Origin: Rhodospirillaceae bacterium
GTDB lineage: Bacteria; Pseudomonadota; Alphaproteobacteria; Thalassobaculales; Thalassobaculaceae
Assembly (NCBI GenBank): GCA_018401495.1
Contig: JAGYJX010000005.1
Coordinates: forward strand, 310,001 to 374,000
Length of the DNA stretch: 64,000 bases
Direction: 5' to 3'
Shown here one piece after another: positions 32,371-41,678 of this stretch. How positions within the stretch are numbered: the first letter of the stretch is position 1; each line of letters begins with the position of its first letter. The notes beneath the pieces were generated by a model that was not told the origin of the DNA, ran no database searches, and worked only from the letters and a program-made list of their open reading frames with translations. The translations under genes were made by a program, and so were the position numbers.

Positions 32371-32460
32371 TGAGCGATGGTGTCTCCCCGCCACCCGCCT
32401 GACAAGGCCGAACCGGACGGTTCGGCACAGCCTTGAATCCGCCCGATTGCACACCGAAGC

Positions 32461-32478
32461 TGTGAATAGGCATTGACA
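32461..32478. promoter_or_regulatory. PpsR/CrtJ-type operator between bchI and cytochrome c2
   Basis: A perfect TGT-N12-ACA lies in the 166-base divergent gap. Its right end contains TTGACA (32473-32478), which could be the -35 box of the cytochrome c2 promoter, though I see no good -10 box at 17 bases. Confidence 0.65.
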
Positions 32479-32536
32479 GATCAGTCTGCCGGAACAGTTT
32501 GTTTCGGGAACCTAAAAACTCCGAGGGAGGTAACCA

Positions 32537-32974
32537 ATGCGGATCCGAACCATCGCCGTCGCCGGAACTCTGAGCCTGCTCGCCATCACCGGCCTGACCG
32601 GAACGGCGCAGGCCGCCGGCGACGCGGCGGCCGGCGAGAAGGTGTTCAACAAGTGCCGGGCGTGTCATTCGCTGGCTGAGGGCAAGCGAATGATCGGCCC
32701 GTCGCTGAACGGCCTGTTCAATCGCAAGGCCGGCAACGCAGAGGGCTTCCAGCACTCCGCCGACATGTCCGCCGCGGGCGCCAAGATCGATCCCTGGAAC
32801 GAAACCCACTTCAAGGCCTACATTGCCAAGCCGCAAGAGTATATCGGCGAGCAGATCGGCAAGCCGAAGGCTACGACAAAGATGGTCTTCCCCGGCCTCA
32901 AGTCTGAGAAGGAGGTCGAAGACCTCTACGCGTTCCTGGAGCCTTACTTTAAGGGCGAGAAGCAAGGCAAATAG
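32537..32974 (+). CDS. cycA: Cytochrome c2
   Basis: This soluble periplasmic class I cytochrome re-reduces the reaction centre, here probably through PufC. The 145-residue precursor has a signal peptide ending AQA (about residue 26), the heme site NKCRACHSLAEGK and the sixth-ligand Met in TTKMVFPGLKSEKEVEDL. GGGAGGTAACC precedes the ATG. Its place beside bchI and a PpsR-type site supports a photosynthetic role. Confidence 0.95.
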   Translation: MRIRTIAVAGTLSLLAITGLTGTAQAAGDAAAGEKVFNKCRACHSLAEGKRMIGPSLNGLFNRKAGNAEGFQHSADMSAAGAKIDPWNETHFKAYIAKPQEYIGEQIGKPKATTKMVFPGLKSEKEVEDLYAFLEPYFKGEKQGK

Positions 32975-33133
32975 CCCTTAGGCGGACCTGATTTTAGGCG
33001 AAAATTGCCTTTCAGTTGGATTGCTGGGTCGTTCCGGTCATTGAGGCTCCTGGCTGCTTGGCGCGATCGGCGGGGGTGAACTATGATTCCCCCGCGTTCG
33101 CCCGACCGGGCGAGTTCTCCGGAGACCCTGCCC

Positions 33134-34351
33134 ATGCCGTCCCGCGCGAACTCCAGCGTTTACGATCGGCTTGGCGTGCCGACGATCATCAACGCCCATA
33201 CCACGGCGACCCGGCTGTCCGGCGGCATCATGCGCACGGAGGTCGCGGACGCCATGCGCGAGGCAACCCAGTGGAACGTCGACATGGCGACACTGGAGGC
33301 TCGGGCCTCGGAACTGATCGCCGGCCATACTGGCGCTGAGGCAGGCTACGTCACGGCGGGCGCCGCAGCCGGGCTCCTGCTTGGCACAGCCGCCTGTGTC
33401 ACCGGGCTCGATCCGGCTCTAATGAATCGCCTGCCCGACACAAGCGGACTGAAGAACGAGGTGGTCGTTCCACGCAGCCACCGCAATTTCTATGACCACG
33501 CGGTGCGGGCTGCCGGGGTGACGCTGGTCGAGGTCGGTCTCTCCGACCGGTTCGCCGGGGCCGGGGTGCGCGACACCGAGGCCTGGGAGATCGCCGCCGC
33601 CATCACCCCGAACACGGCGGCGGTGCTGTACGTGGCCGGGCCCGAGGCGCGGCCTCCGCTCGCCGAAGTAGTCGCGGTGGCGCACGCCGCCGGGGTGCCG
33701 GTTCTGGTCGACGCCGCCGCGCAACTGCCGCCCGCCGCCAATCTCAAACGCTTCATCGCCGAGGGGGCCGACCTGGTCTGTTATTCCGGCGGCAAGGCGA
33801 TCGGCGGGCCGCAGGCCTCCGGAATACTGTGCGGGCGCCGCGACCTGGTGATGGCGGCGGCCCTCCAGCACCTCGACCAGGACATCCACTGGGAACAATG
33901 GAACCCGCCTGCATCGCTGTTCGACAAGACGCGCATTCCCGGCCTGCCGCACCACGGTATCGGGCGGCCGGCGAAGGTCGGCAAGGAAGCCGTCGTCGGA
34001 CTGCTCACAGCGCTCGACCTGTTCGTCGCCGAGGGCGACGAGGTCCGGCTGGCGCGCTGGACGGCGGCGATGGAGGCGCTCGCGGTCGGGATGCAGGGGG
34101 TGCGGCACGCGTCCGTCACCCTGGTCCACGACCGGCGGCGGCCGGCGATCCCGACAGTCCACCTGGCGCTCGACGAGGTGGCCGCCGGGATGACGGCCCT
34201 CGACCTGATCCGCCGACTGCAGGACGGCGTGCCCTCGGTGCACGCCAACCCCTCGCGGGTTCACGAAGGCCTGGTGCTGTTCAGCCCGGTCGCCCTCAGG
34301 CCTGGCGACGAATCGGTGATCGCCGAGCGCGTCCGATCTGTCCTGGGCTGA
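33134..34351 (+). CDS. SelA-like PLP-dependent enzyme
   Basis: This 405-residue fold-type I PLP protein resembles the SelA (selenocysteine synthase)/D-glucosaminate-6-phosphate ammonia-lyase group. Features are GVPTIINAHTTATRLSGG at the N terminus, GAEAGYVTAGAAAGLLLGTA, the cofactor Asp region VPVLVDAAAQLPP and the Schiff-base Lys in VCYSGGKAIGGPQASG. An in-frame ATG at 33083 is also possible. No selB or tRNA-Sec gene is seen nearby, so a catabolic lyase or aldolase role is likelier than selenium metabolism. The substrate is unknown. Confidence 0.85.
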   Translation: MPSRANSSVYDRLGVPTIINAHTTATRLSGGIMRTEVADAMREATQWNVDMATLEARASELIAGHTGAEAGYVTAGAAAGLLLGTAACVTGLDPALMNRLPDTSGLKNEVVVPRSHRNFYDHAVRAAGVTLVEVGLSDRFAGAGVRDTEAWEIAAAITPNTAAVLYVAGPEARPPLAEVVAVAHAAGVPVLVDAAAQLPPAANLKRFIAEGADLVCYSGGKAIGGPQASGILCGRRDLVMAAALQHLDQDIHWEQWNPPASLFDKTRIPGLPHHGIGRPAKVGKEAVVGLLTALDLFVAEGDEVRLARWTAAMEALAVGMQGVRHASVTLVHDRRRPAIPTVHLALDEVAAGMTALDLIRRLQDGVPSVHANPSRVHEGLVLFSPVALRPGDESVIAERVRSVLG

Positions 34352-34355
34352 TCCC

Positions 34356-35186
34356 CTACTCGGCCGCCTCGGTCGATCGTGCCAATTCGCGAAGACAGTT
34401 GTCCGCCAGCGGCGTGATCGGATCGAAATCGCGCAGCGCCACGAAACCGGGCCGCGACGGGCCGCGCAGCGCGTTGTCGGTCCGGTTGTAGCTGGCTAGC
34501 GTCATCGTCCGGTTCCACGCCGACATGTTGGGCGCCGAGCCGTGGATGATGCAGCCGTGGAAGATCAGCACCGACCCGGCCGGCCCCTTCGGCGCGACGA
34601 TCCCGAACCGCTTCGCCCAGCCGTCCAGGGTTTCGCGGGCGTAAGGGCTGCCGGCGGCGTCGGCGGCGAGGCGCCCGTAGGTCTCGACGCTCGAACGATC
34701 GGCCATGGCATCGGCGGGGATCAGACCGAGCTTATGTGAGCCCGGCATGAACATCAGCGGACCGTTGAACTCGGTCACGTCATCGAGAAACACCCCGGCG
34801 TTCAGCACCTTCGGCTCCGGCATCCCGTCGTCGGAATGCCAGGTCCGGAAGTCCTGGTGCCAGTGCCAAACCGCGCCGTCGTGAGCCACCTTGGCGTTGA
34901 CCTTGTACTGGTGCAGGTAGACGTCGCCGCCCAGCAGTCGTCTCGCCGGCTCGACCAGCCTGGGGTGCAGGCTCAGCCGTCGGAACGGCTCGTTGTAGAG
35001 ATGCGGCGACAATGCGCTCCGGATCGCCCCGCTGCCCGGTTCGCGCAGGTTCTCCGGCCGGTTCTGCGCCGCGATGCCCGGCAATTCGCCGAGCAGCAGC
35101 GCGACTTCGGCCGCGTCGAACACCGAGGGCAGCAGCAGCCAGCCCTGCTCCTCGAAATGCCGTACCTGACCCTCGTCGAGTTCCAT
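34356..35186 (-). CDS. Phytanoyl-CoA dioxygenase family protein
   Basis: This is a 276-residue Fe(II)/2-oxoglutarate dioxygenase of the PhyH group. The metal-binding HxD is in VWHWHQDFRTWHSDDG, and a second His lies in VLIFHGCIIHGSAPNMS. NRTMTLASYNRTDN follows, as in PhyH hydroxylases. ATG 35186 has GAGGC upstream. The open frame further upstream is not protein-like. It converges on the SelA-like gene with a 4-base gap. The substrate cannot be told from sequence. Confidence 0.88.
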   Translation of the reverse strand: MELDEGQVRHFEEQGWLLLPSVFDAAEVALLLGELPGIAAQNRPENLREPGSGAIRSALSPHLYNEPFRRLSLHPRLVEPARRLLGGDVYLHQYKVNAKVAHDGAVWHWHQDFRTWHSDDGMPEPKVLNAGVFLDDVTEFNGPLMFMPGSHKLGLIPADAMADRSSVETYGRLAADAAGSPYARETLDGWAKRFGIVAPKGPAGSVLIFHGCIIHGSAPNMSAWNRTMTLASYNRTDNALRGPSRPGFVALRDFDPITPLADNCLRELARSTEAAE

Positions 35187-35352
35187 AGCTGCCTCGCATC
35201 GTGACGCCCCGACCACGGTAACCCCGGAGACCATGGGTCTCAATCGCCTCGACCGGCCGCGACCGGTGTCCGCCGCTTGCGCCCGGCTGCCGGCCTGTTG
35301 ACCGGCCGACGACGGCTTGCTTGAGTCGCTGCCGGCTTCGAAGGAGGACGCG

Positions 35353-36802
35353 ATGGCGCGCGGCGAGGAACTGACCCGACTGACGGCGCGCGAGGCGGTC
35401 CGGCTGCTGGCCCGGCGCGAGGTGTCGCCGCTCGAGTTGATCGACGCCGCGGCCGACCGCATCGCTGCCGTCGAGCCTGCGGTCAACGCATTGCCGACGC
35501 TCTGCCTGGAGCGGGCGCGGGCGGCCGCCAAGGCGCTTGCCGACGCCGCCCGCCGACGGCCGCGGCTGGTTGGCCGGGCTGCCGATCGCGATCAAGGACC
35601 TGATGGACGTCGCCGGGGTCCGCACCACCTACGGCTCGCCGATCCACGCCGACCACGTGCCCACGGCGTCGCACCCGCTGGTCGAGCGCCTCGAGGGGCG
35701 CGGCGGCGTCGTGATCGCCAAGTCCAACACTCCGGAGTTCGGCGCCGGCGGCAACACCTACAACGAGGTGTTCGGCAAGACCCGCAACCCCTGGAACACC
35801 GCGCTGACGCCCGGCGGCTCGTCGGGCGGCGCGGCCGTGGCACTCGCCACCGGCGAGGTCTGGCTGGCGCACGGCTCCGACCATGGCGGGTCGCTGCGTG
35901 GCCCGGCTTCGCACACTTCAGTGGTGGGCCTCCGCCCCACTCCCGGACGGGTGACCCGCGGCACCGCCAACAACCTGTTCAGCCCGAGTTCGGTCGAGGG
36001 GCCGATGGCGCGCAACGTTCCCGACATCGCGCTGTTTCTCGACGCCATGGCCGGCCAGTGCCGCCACGATCCGCTGACCCGGCCGGCGCCGAGCCGCGGC
36101 TACGCCGACACCGTCGACGCGGCGCTGGCGGAGAAGCGGGCGTGGTGGCCGAAGCGGGTCGCCTGGACGCCCGATCTGGGCGGTGCGGCGCCGGTCTCCA
36201 AGGCGGTCCGCGCGGTCTGCGAAACGGCGGCGCGACGCTTGGAATCCGCTGGCGTCACGGTCGAGGAGGCCTGCCCGGAGATGGCCGGCATCGGCGAGGC
36301 GTTCCAGATCCTGCGCGCCATGATCTTCGTGGTCACCCACGGGCCCCGGCTGGAGACCCATCGGCACCTGATCAAGCCGGACATCATCTGGAACACTGAG
36401 AAAGGACTCAAGCTGACGCCCCAGGAGATCGCCTGGGCCGAGCGCGAGCGCGCCGCCTTCTACCGCCGGGTCGTCAGCTTCTTCGACACCTACGACCTGC
36501 TGCTGCTGCCGACCTCGGTGGTCCCGCCCTACGACGTGAACCGGACCTTCATCGACGAGGTCGACGGGGTGAAGTTCGACAACTACATCGCCGCTTCGAT
36601 GACCACCTCCTCGATCACCCTGACGGCCTGCCCGGCGCTGTCGCTGCCGGCGGGCTTCACCGAGGACGGCCGGCCGGTCGGCCTGCAGATGGTCGGCCGG
36701 CCACACGACGAGGCCGGCCTGCTCGTGGCCGCCGCGCTGCTGGAGGAACTGACCGGGCTGTCGCGACTCCTGCCCATCGACCCGCGCGACGGCGTCGCGT
36801 AG
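35353..36802 (+). CDS. Amidase signature family enzyme, one frameshift
   Basis: The amidase-signature Ser-Ser-Lys triad is visible: Lys in LPIAIKDLMDVAG, the Gly/Ser motif TPGGSSGGAAVALATG and HGSDHGGSLRGPASH. The N terminus (LTRLTAREAVRLLARREVSP) is in one frame and the rest in the next. One extra C at about 35550 explains the break, and the repaired length is about 482 residues. AAGGAGG precedes ATG 35353. Such enzymes hydrolyse amides or aryl acylamides. The substrate is unknown. Confidence 0.9.
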
Positions 36803-36900
36803 AACCACCTCGGGCGGCGGCGCAGCGCCGTCTCCCGCCTATCGCATAGTCTCGTCGGCTGTCCTCGCCGACCCCGATGTCACGACAGGAGAGTTTGAGA

Positions 36901-38541
36901 ATGGAAGCAGGCGCGGCCCTGGTCGAGGCGCTCGTGGATGCCGGCGTCGACACCGCCTTCACCGTCCCCGGCGAGAGCTTCCTGCCGGTGCTCGAGGCGC
37001 TCCGCCATCGCCGCAACCGCGTGCGACTGGTGTCGGTCCGCCACGAGGCCGGCGGCACGTTCGCGGCGCATGGCTACGGCGCGCTGACCGGCCGGCCGGC
37101 GGCGGTGTTCGTCAGCCGCGGGCCGGGCGCCACCAACGCCTCGATCGGCTTGCACGCCGCGCAGCAGGATTCCGTGCCGCTGGTGCTGTTCGTCGGGCAG
37201 ATCCGCTCCTACGCCCGCGGCCGCGAGGCGTTCCAGGAGATCGACGCCACGGCGGCGTTCGCCAGCATGACCAAGGCGGTGCTGGAGCCGGCGACCGCCG
37301 CCGACCTGCCGGCGCTGGCGCGCCGCGCCGTCGAGATCGCGGTCGAGGGCCGGCCCGGTCCGGTGGTGGTGACGATGCCGCGCGATTTCGGCGACGTCGA
37401 CGTGCCGGCGCCGGCCGAGCGGGGACCGGTGGAGCGCCCGGCGGTCGTCGCCGACACGCCGGCGATCGAGGCTCTGGTGGCGGCGCTGGCCGAGGCCCGC
37501 CGGCCGCTCATCATCGCCGGCGAGCTGGCCCGCCGGGCCGACACCCGCGAACCACTGGCCGCCTTCGCGTCCGCGATCGGGGCCCCGGTGCTGTCCGCGT
37601 ACCGCTGCCAGGACGTCATCGACAACGCCCATCCGGGCTATGCCGGACACCTCGAGATCAACCCGGTCCCCTACCAGGCCGAGGCGGTCGCCGAGGCCGA
37701 CCTGCTGGTGGTGCTGGGCAGCCGGCTCGACGGCATCACCAGCCGCGAGGAGGCGCTGGTCAAGGGCAAGCGGTTGGCGCATGTGCATCCCGACCCGGCG
37801 GTGCTGGCGCGGTTCGGCGCCGAGATCGCCGTGCTCGCCGACGTCGCCCCGACCCTGGAATCCGTCGCCGGCCGGCTCGCCCCGCCGCCGGCCGACCGGC
37901 TCGCCTGGCGCGACCAGCTGCACGCCCGGTACCTCGCGTTCTCGACCCCGGGCAACGTCAACGTGCACGGCGAGGTCGACCTGTCGCGGGTCGCCGCCGA
38001 GGTTCGCGCGGCGCTGCCGGAGGACGCGGTCCTGATCACCGACGGCGGCAGCTTCGCGCGCTGGTTCCACCGCTACCTGCGGTTCTCGCGGCCCCAGACC
38101 CAGGGCGGCTCGCCCTGCGGCGCCATGGGCTGCGGGGTCCCCGGCGGGCTCGGCGCGGCGCTGGCGACCAACGACGGCCGGCCGGTGGTGGTGTTCGTCG
38201 GCGACGGCGGCTTCATGATGAACGGGCAGGAGCTGTCGACGGCGGTGCGCGAGGGCGTCCCCGTCAAGGTGGTGCTGTGCGACAACGAGGTGCACGGCTC
38301 GATCCTCAAGGGCCAGCTCGACCGCTACGGGGAGGACTCGTCGATCGCCACGCGCATGGGCAGCCCCGATTTCGCAACCATCGCCGAGGGCTACGGTGCG
38401 GCAGCCTGGACGGTGCGGCGCACCGCCGACTGGCGCCCGGCGTTCGCGGCGGCGCTGGCGCACGACGGCCCTGCGCTGATCCGACTGCTGTTCGACGCCC
38501 GCGACATCGCGCCGTACGGCAACGAGAAGGACGCGGTGTAG
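36901..38541 (+). CDS. Thiamine-diphosphate-dependent enzyme, acetolactate synthase-like
   Basis: This 546-residue protein has the three-domain layout of acetolactate synthase-type enzymes. The activating Glu is in VSVRHEAGGTFAAHGYG, the middle Rossmann domain spans residues about 190-320, and the ThDP motif is VVVFVGDGGFMMNGQELSTA ending at VVLCDNEVHG. ATG 36901 has AGGAG upstream, and the ATG 24 bases earlier has none. No regulatory subunit (ilvH) is adjacent, so a catabolic decarboxylase or carboligase is as likely as branched-chain synthesis. Confidence 0.88.
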   Translation: MEAGAALVEALVDAGVDTAFTVPGESFLPVLEALRHRRNRVRLVSVRHEAGGTFAAHGYGALTGRPAAVFVSRGPGATNASIGLHAAQQDSVPLVLFVGQIRSYARGREAFQEIDATAAFASMTKAVLEPATAADLPALARRAVEIAVEGRPGPVVVTMPRDFGDVDVPAPAERGPVERPAVVADTPAIEALVAALAEARRPLIIAGELARRADTREPLAAFASAIGAPVLSAYRCQDVIDNAHPGYAGHLEINPVPYQAEAVAEADLLVVLGSRLDGITSREEALVKGKRLAHVHPDPAVLARFGAEIAVLADVAPTLESVAGRLAPPPADRLAWRDQLHARYLAFSTPGNVNVHGEVDLSRVAAEVRAALPEDAVLITDGGSFARWFHRYLRFSRPQTQGGSPCGAMGCGVPGGLGAALATNDGRPVVVFVGDGGFMMNGQELSTAVREGVPVKVVLCDNEVHGSILKGQLDRYGEDSSIATRMGSPDFATIAEGYGAAAWTVRRTADWRPAFAAALAHDGPALIRLLFDARDIAPYGNEKDAV

Positions 38542-38562
38542 CGCGGCGTCAGGACCGGCGGA

Positions 38563-39810
38563 TCACAGCAGGACGTCCACGACCAGGAAGATCGCGCACC
38601 CGACCACGGCGCCCACCAGCGTGCCGTTGATCCGGATGTACTGCAGGTCCTTGCCGACCGCGAGTTCGATGCGATCGACGATGGTGCGGGTTTCCCAGCC
38701 GCGCACCACGCCGGCGACGAACTGGCCGATGTCGCGCCGCCAGGGAACCACCAGGTCCTGGACCATGGCCTCGATGCGCCGGTCCATCCGGGCCTGGACA
38801 TCTCGGTCCTCGGCCAGCGCCGCACCCATGGTGCGAAGCAGGCCGGAGAGCGTTTGCTGCACGCGGGAGTTGGGCCGTTCGAGATCCCCTTCCAGCGCGT
38901 CCCGCATACCCTTCCAGAGCAGTTCGAAATAGCTGGCGACCTGCGGCGAGTCGATCACGTCGTCGCGCAGGGACGCGATCCGCTGGCGCCAATCCGGGGA
39001 CTCCCGGAGGTCCCGGACCAGCCGTTCGATCGACTGATCCAGGCTCCTCCGCGCCTCGTGATCGCGGTTGCCCAGATCGTCCAGATAGCTGACCAGCCCC
39101 TTGGTGATCGCCGCCGCCACCCGTCGATCCACCCGGCGCGGCACCCACCATTCGCTGCGCTGCTCGACCAGTTCGACGATGCTGTCCTGACGGGCGGCGA
39201 TGTACTCGCGCATCGCCGCGAGCACATAGTCGAACAGATCGTGATGCGTCCCGCTGCGGCGCAGCACCTCGACCAGCGTGGCCAGGGCGGGCGCGAACTC
39301 GGCCTCCCGAAGCTTGCGGCGCAGCAGCAGCTGGGCCTGGCGCTGCAGCTTCTGGTCGTTCAGCGACCGGAAGACGAAGCCGAGGATCACGACCAGCCGG
39401 CCGCTCACCATCTCGGCGTTGTCGCGGACCGCCAGCCAGGTCCCGAGCCGGCGGCTGACGCCGGCGGCGCGCAGGTGGGCCAGCACCAGTTCGGGCTCGA
39501 GGATGTTGCGCTCGATGAAGGTGCCGAGGCCCTGCCCGATACGGTCCTTGCTGTTGGGGATGACCGCGGTGTGCGGGATCGGCAGGCCGAGCGGACGGCG
39601 AAACAGCGCGGTCACGGCGAACCAGTCGGCGAGGCCGCCGACCAGCGCCGCCTCGGAGCCGGCGCGCACCAAGTCAATCCAGAAGCCGGACAACCCGCTG
39701 GCGCTGGCGGCGACGAACACCAGTCCCATCGCCACCAGCAGGGCGGTGGCGCCGAGCCGGTGCCGGCGTAGCGCCCGGCGCTGGTCGATGGTCTCATCGG
39801 GCGTGGTCAA
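38563..39810 (-). CDS. DUF445 family membrane protein
   Basis: The 415-residue product has two N-terminal hydrophobic segments (ALLVAMGLVFVAASASG and a second near residue 50) containing GGLADWFAVTALFRRPLGLP, typical of DUF445. A long helical region follows, with a C-terminal membrane anchor (VGAVVGCAIFLVVDVLL). TTG 39810 is chosen because GGAGG lies 6 bases upstream. It overlaps the end of the oxidoreductase gene by 17 bases. The function is unknown. Confidence 0.85.
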   Translation of the reverse strand: MTTPDETIDQRRALRRHRLGATALLVAMGLVFVAASASGLSGFWIDLVRAGSEAALVGGLADWFAVTALFRRPLGLPIPHTAVIPNSKDRIGQGLGTFIERNILEPELVLAHLRAAGVSRRLGTWLAVRDNAEMVSGRLVVILGFVFRSLNDQKLQRQAQLLLRRKLREAEFAPALATLVEVLRRSGTHHDLFDYVLAAMREYIAARQDSIVELVEQRSEWWVPRRVDRRVAAAITKGLVSYLDDLGNRDHEARRSLDQSIERLVRDLRESPDWRQRIASLRDDVIDSPQVASYFELLWKGMRDALEGDLERPNSRVQQTLSGLLRTMGAALAEDRDVQARMDRRIEAMVQDLVVPWRRDIGQFVAGVVRGWETRTIVDRIELAVGKDLQYIRINGTLVGAVVGCAIFLVVDVLL

Positions 39811-40919
39811 GCGTTGCCTCCGACAACCGTGGGAAGGACGGATCGTGATTGTCGGCAGACCGCCGCGCACCCCATGGAAACCCGCGCCCGCGGCGGCGGT
39901 TCAGGAGCCCTCCAGTCCAACCCGCCAGCCGGTAGACGTCGTCGACCAGCGCCAGGGTGGTGAGGTTTTCCGTCGCCGACGTCTCGAACGGCGCGCCGGA
40001 CCGCAGCGCCTCGACGAAGTGCGCGATCACGCCGTCGAAGGATGCCTGGTAGGCCGCCTCGGGGTCCCAGCGCTCGACCTCCGGCCCGCCGGACCAGCGC
40101 AGCGACCAGTCCTCGAAGGTGATGGTTCCGCGCTCGCCGACCAGGCGGAGGGTATCGCTGCTGCGCGAGGCGATGCCGGGGACGCTCATCGAGGTCGACA
40201 TGGTGCCGATGGCGCCGCCGGGGCTCTCCAGCAGCAGCATGGCGGTGTCCTCGCCGACCACGTGCCCGCTGAGGCGGGCGAGACGCGCGCCGACGACGGC
40301 GAGCCCGTCGAGCAGGAAGCGCAGCGTGTCGAGCTGGTGGATCATGCCTTCCAGCACGGTGAGCCGCCGCATCGTCGCCATGAAGGCCTGCCGGCGAAGC
40401 GCCGGCGGCGGCTGATCGGGCAGGTCCGCGATCAGGCCGCTGCTGAGCACCTCCATGGTGAACGCCCGCACCGCGGCCGATACGCCCCTCCTCCAGCCAC
40501 TGCCGGATCAGCCGGTACTGCGGGCGGAAGCGCCAGTTCTCGTGCACCATGAACGGCACCCGGTCGGCGATCTCGGCGACCAGCGCCCGGGCCTCGTCGA
40601 GGGTCGGGCAGAGCGGCTTCTGGCACATGATGGCGATGCCGCGCTCGGCGGCCGCGCGGCAGATCCCGGCGTGGAACTCCATCGGGGCGGCGATGTCGAC
40701 CGCGTCGAGCGCCACCGCGTCCAGCATGGCGCCAGCGTCCGGAAACACGGCCGGGATATCGAACGCCGCCGCACGGTCGCGTGCCGCGTCCTCGGACGGG
40801 TCGGCGATGGCGACCACCTCCGCGCCCGGGCAGCGCCGCCACGCCGCGAGGTGGTACCGGCTGATCATGCCGGCACCGATCATGCCGATCCGCAAGGGCG
40901 ACGATGTCGTCATGGCCAT
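39794..40919 (-). CDS. Gfo/Idh/MocA family oxidoreductase, one frameshift
   Basis: The N terminus is an NAD(P)-binding fold (LRIGMIGAGMISRYHLAAWR) followed by the family motif CQKPLCPTLDEA. The C-terminal domain (AFTMEVLSSGLIADLPDQ onward, with LRLVGERGTITFEDWSLRW) is in another frame. One extra base at about 40473 separates them. Repaired, it has about 374 residues. Starts at 40919 and 40913 are both possible. Members oxidise sugars or inositols. The substrate is unknown. Confidence 0.88.
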
Positions 40920-41012
40920 GCCATCCAGTCTCGAGGAAAGCCGGTCGCGGTCACGGCCGCCCGGCAATCCTAGAGCCGGCCGGCGGCCTCGGCCAGACGC
41001 CCGGCCCGGCGG

Positions 41013-41678
41013 TCAGGGCGGCGTGACGACCGCCGCGTCCTTCTTCTGATATTTGGGGTTGAGGTAGGTCAGCGTGATCGAGTTGCTGCTGGTGCTCTTG
41101 CTGTCGGCGGACAGGCCGACCGAGACCACCTTGACCTTCACCGAGGCGCTGTCGGAACTCTCCGCCGTCAGCACGAAGGCGAGGTCGACCTCGATCGACT
41201 TAGCCTCCAGCCTGGGTTCGTTCGCCAGCGACCGATGCAGTGCCTCGCGCGCCGACATCAGAAGCTCGGCGAACTGGATGCTGCCGGCATTGTCCACGCT
41301 CAAGACCTGGCTGCCACGCGGTGGAACAAGCGCGACGGTGACCTTGGAGCCGACCTGCCCAGTCGCGGTATCGTCGACACCAAACTTGGTCTCGTCGAAG
41401 ACCGGCAGCGTCAGACCGAATTCGGAGGACGATGTCTCTTGGCGCTGGACGAACAGCACGACCTTCACCTCGGTGAGGAGCAGGCCGAGGGTAGGGCCGG
41501 GCGTGTTTTCCAGCCGCTGCAGTTCGCGCTTGATGCCGCTTATCGTGTCCTCGAGAGAGAACGAGCCGACGACGGGAGCCGGCTTTCGGGCCCGCGCGAT
41601 CAGCATGTAGGCCATCCCTGCGGCGATCAGCGCGACGGCCAGCGCCAGAAACACCTGGGAAAACTCGGTCAGGCTCAT
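41013..41678 (-). CDS. Membrane-anchored protein with two trypsin-co-occurring-like domains
   Basis: The 221-residue product has one N-terminal membrane helix (VFLALAVALIAAGMAYMLIA) and then two copies of the same pattern: an amphipathic helix, a strand, a variable hairpin and a final strand. Copy 1 runs from about residue 40 (LEDTISGIKRELQRLE) to VTVALVPP. Copy 2 runs from about residue 132 (FAELLMSAREALHRSL) to SITLTYLNPKYQ and includes VKVKVVSVGLSADSKS. The pattern matches the trypco2 domain described beside proteases in bacterial conflict systems, but I judge this by eye. The ATG overlaps the stop of the subtilase-like gene, so the two are co-translated. Confidence 0.65.
   Translation of the reverse strand: MSLTEFSQVFLALAVALIAAGMAYMLIARARKPAPVVGSFSLEDTISGIKRELQRLENTPGPTLGLLLTEVKVVLFVQRQETSSSEFGLTLPVFDETKFGVDDTATGQVGSKVTVALVPPRGSQVLSVDNAGSIQFAELLMSAREALHRSLANEPRLEAKSIEVDLAFVLTAESSDSASVKVKVVSVGLSADSKSTSSNSITLTYLNPKYQKKDAAVVTPP

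Noticed and set aside
32990..33020. Possible terminator after cytochrome c2 (AGGC-N7-GCCT)
   Set aside because: The stem is only four pairs with no clear T run. Too weak to call.
36880..38463. 527-residue minus-strand frame opposite the ThDP enzyme
   Set aside because: The plus-strand protein has full catalytic motifs. The antisense sequence has none.
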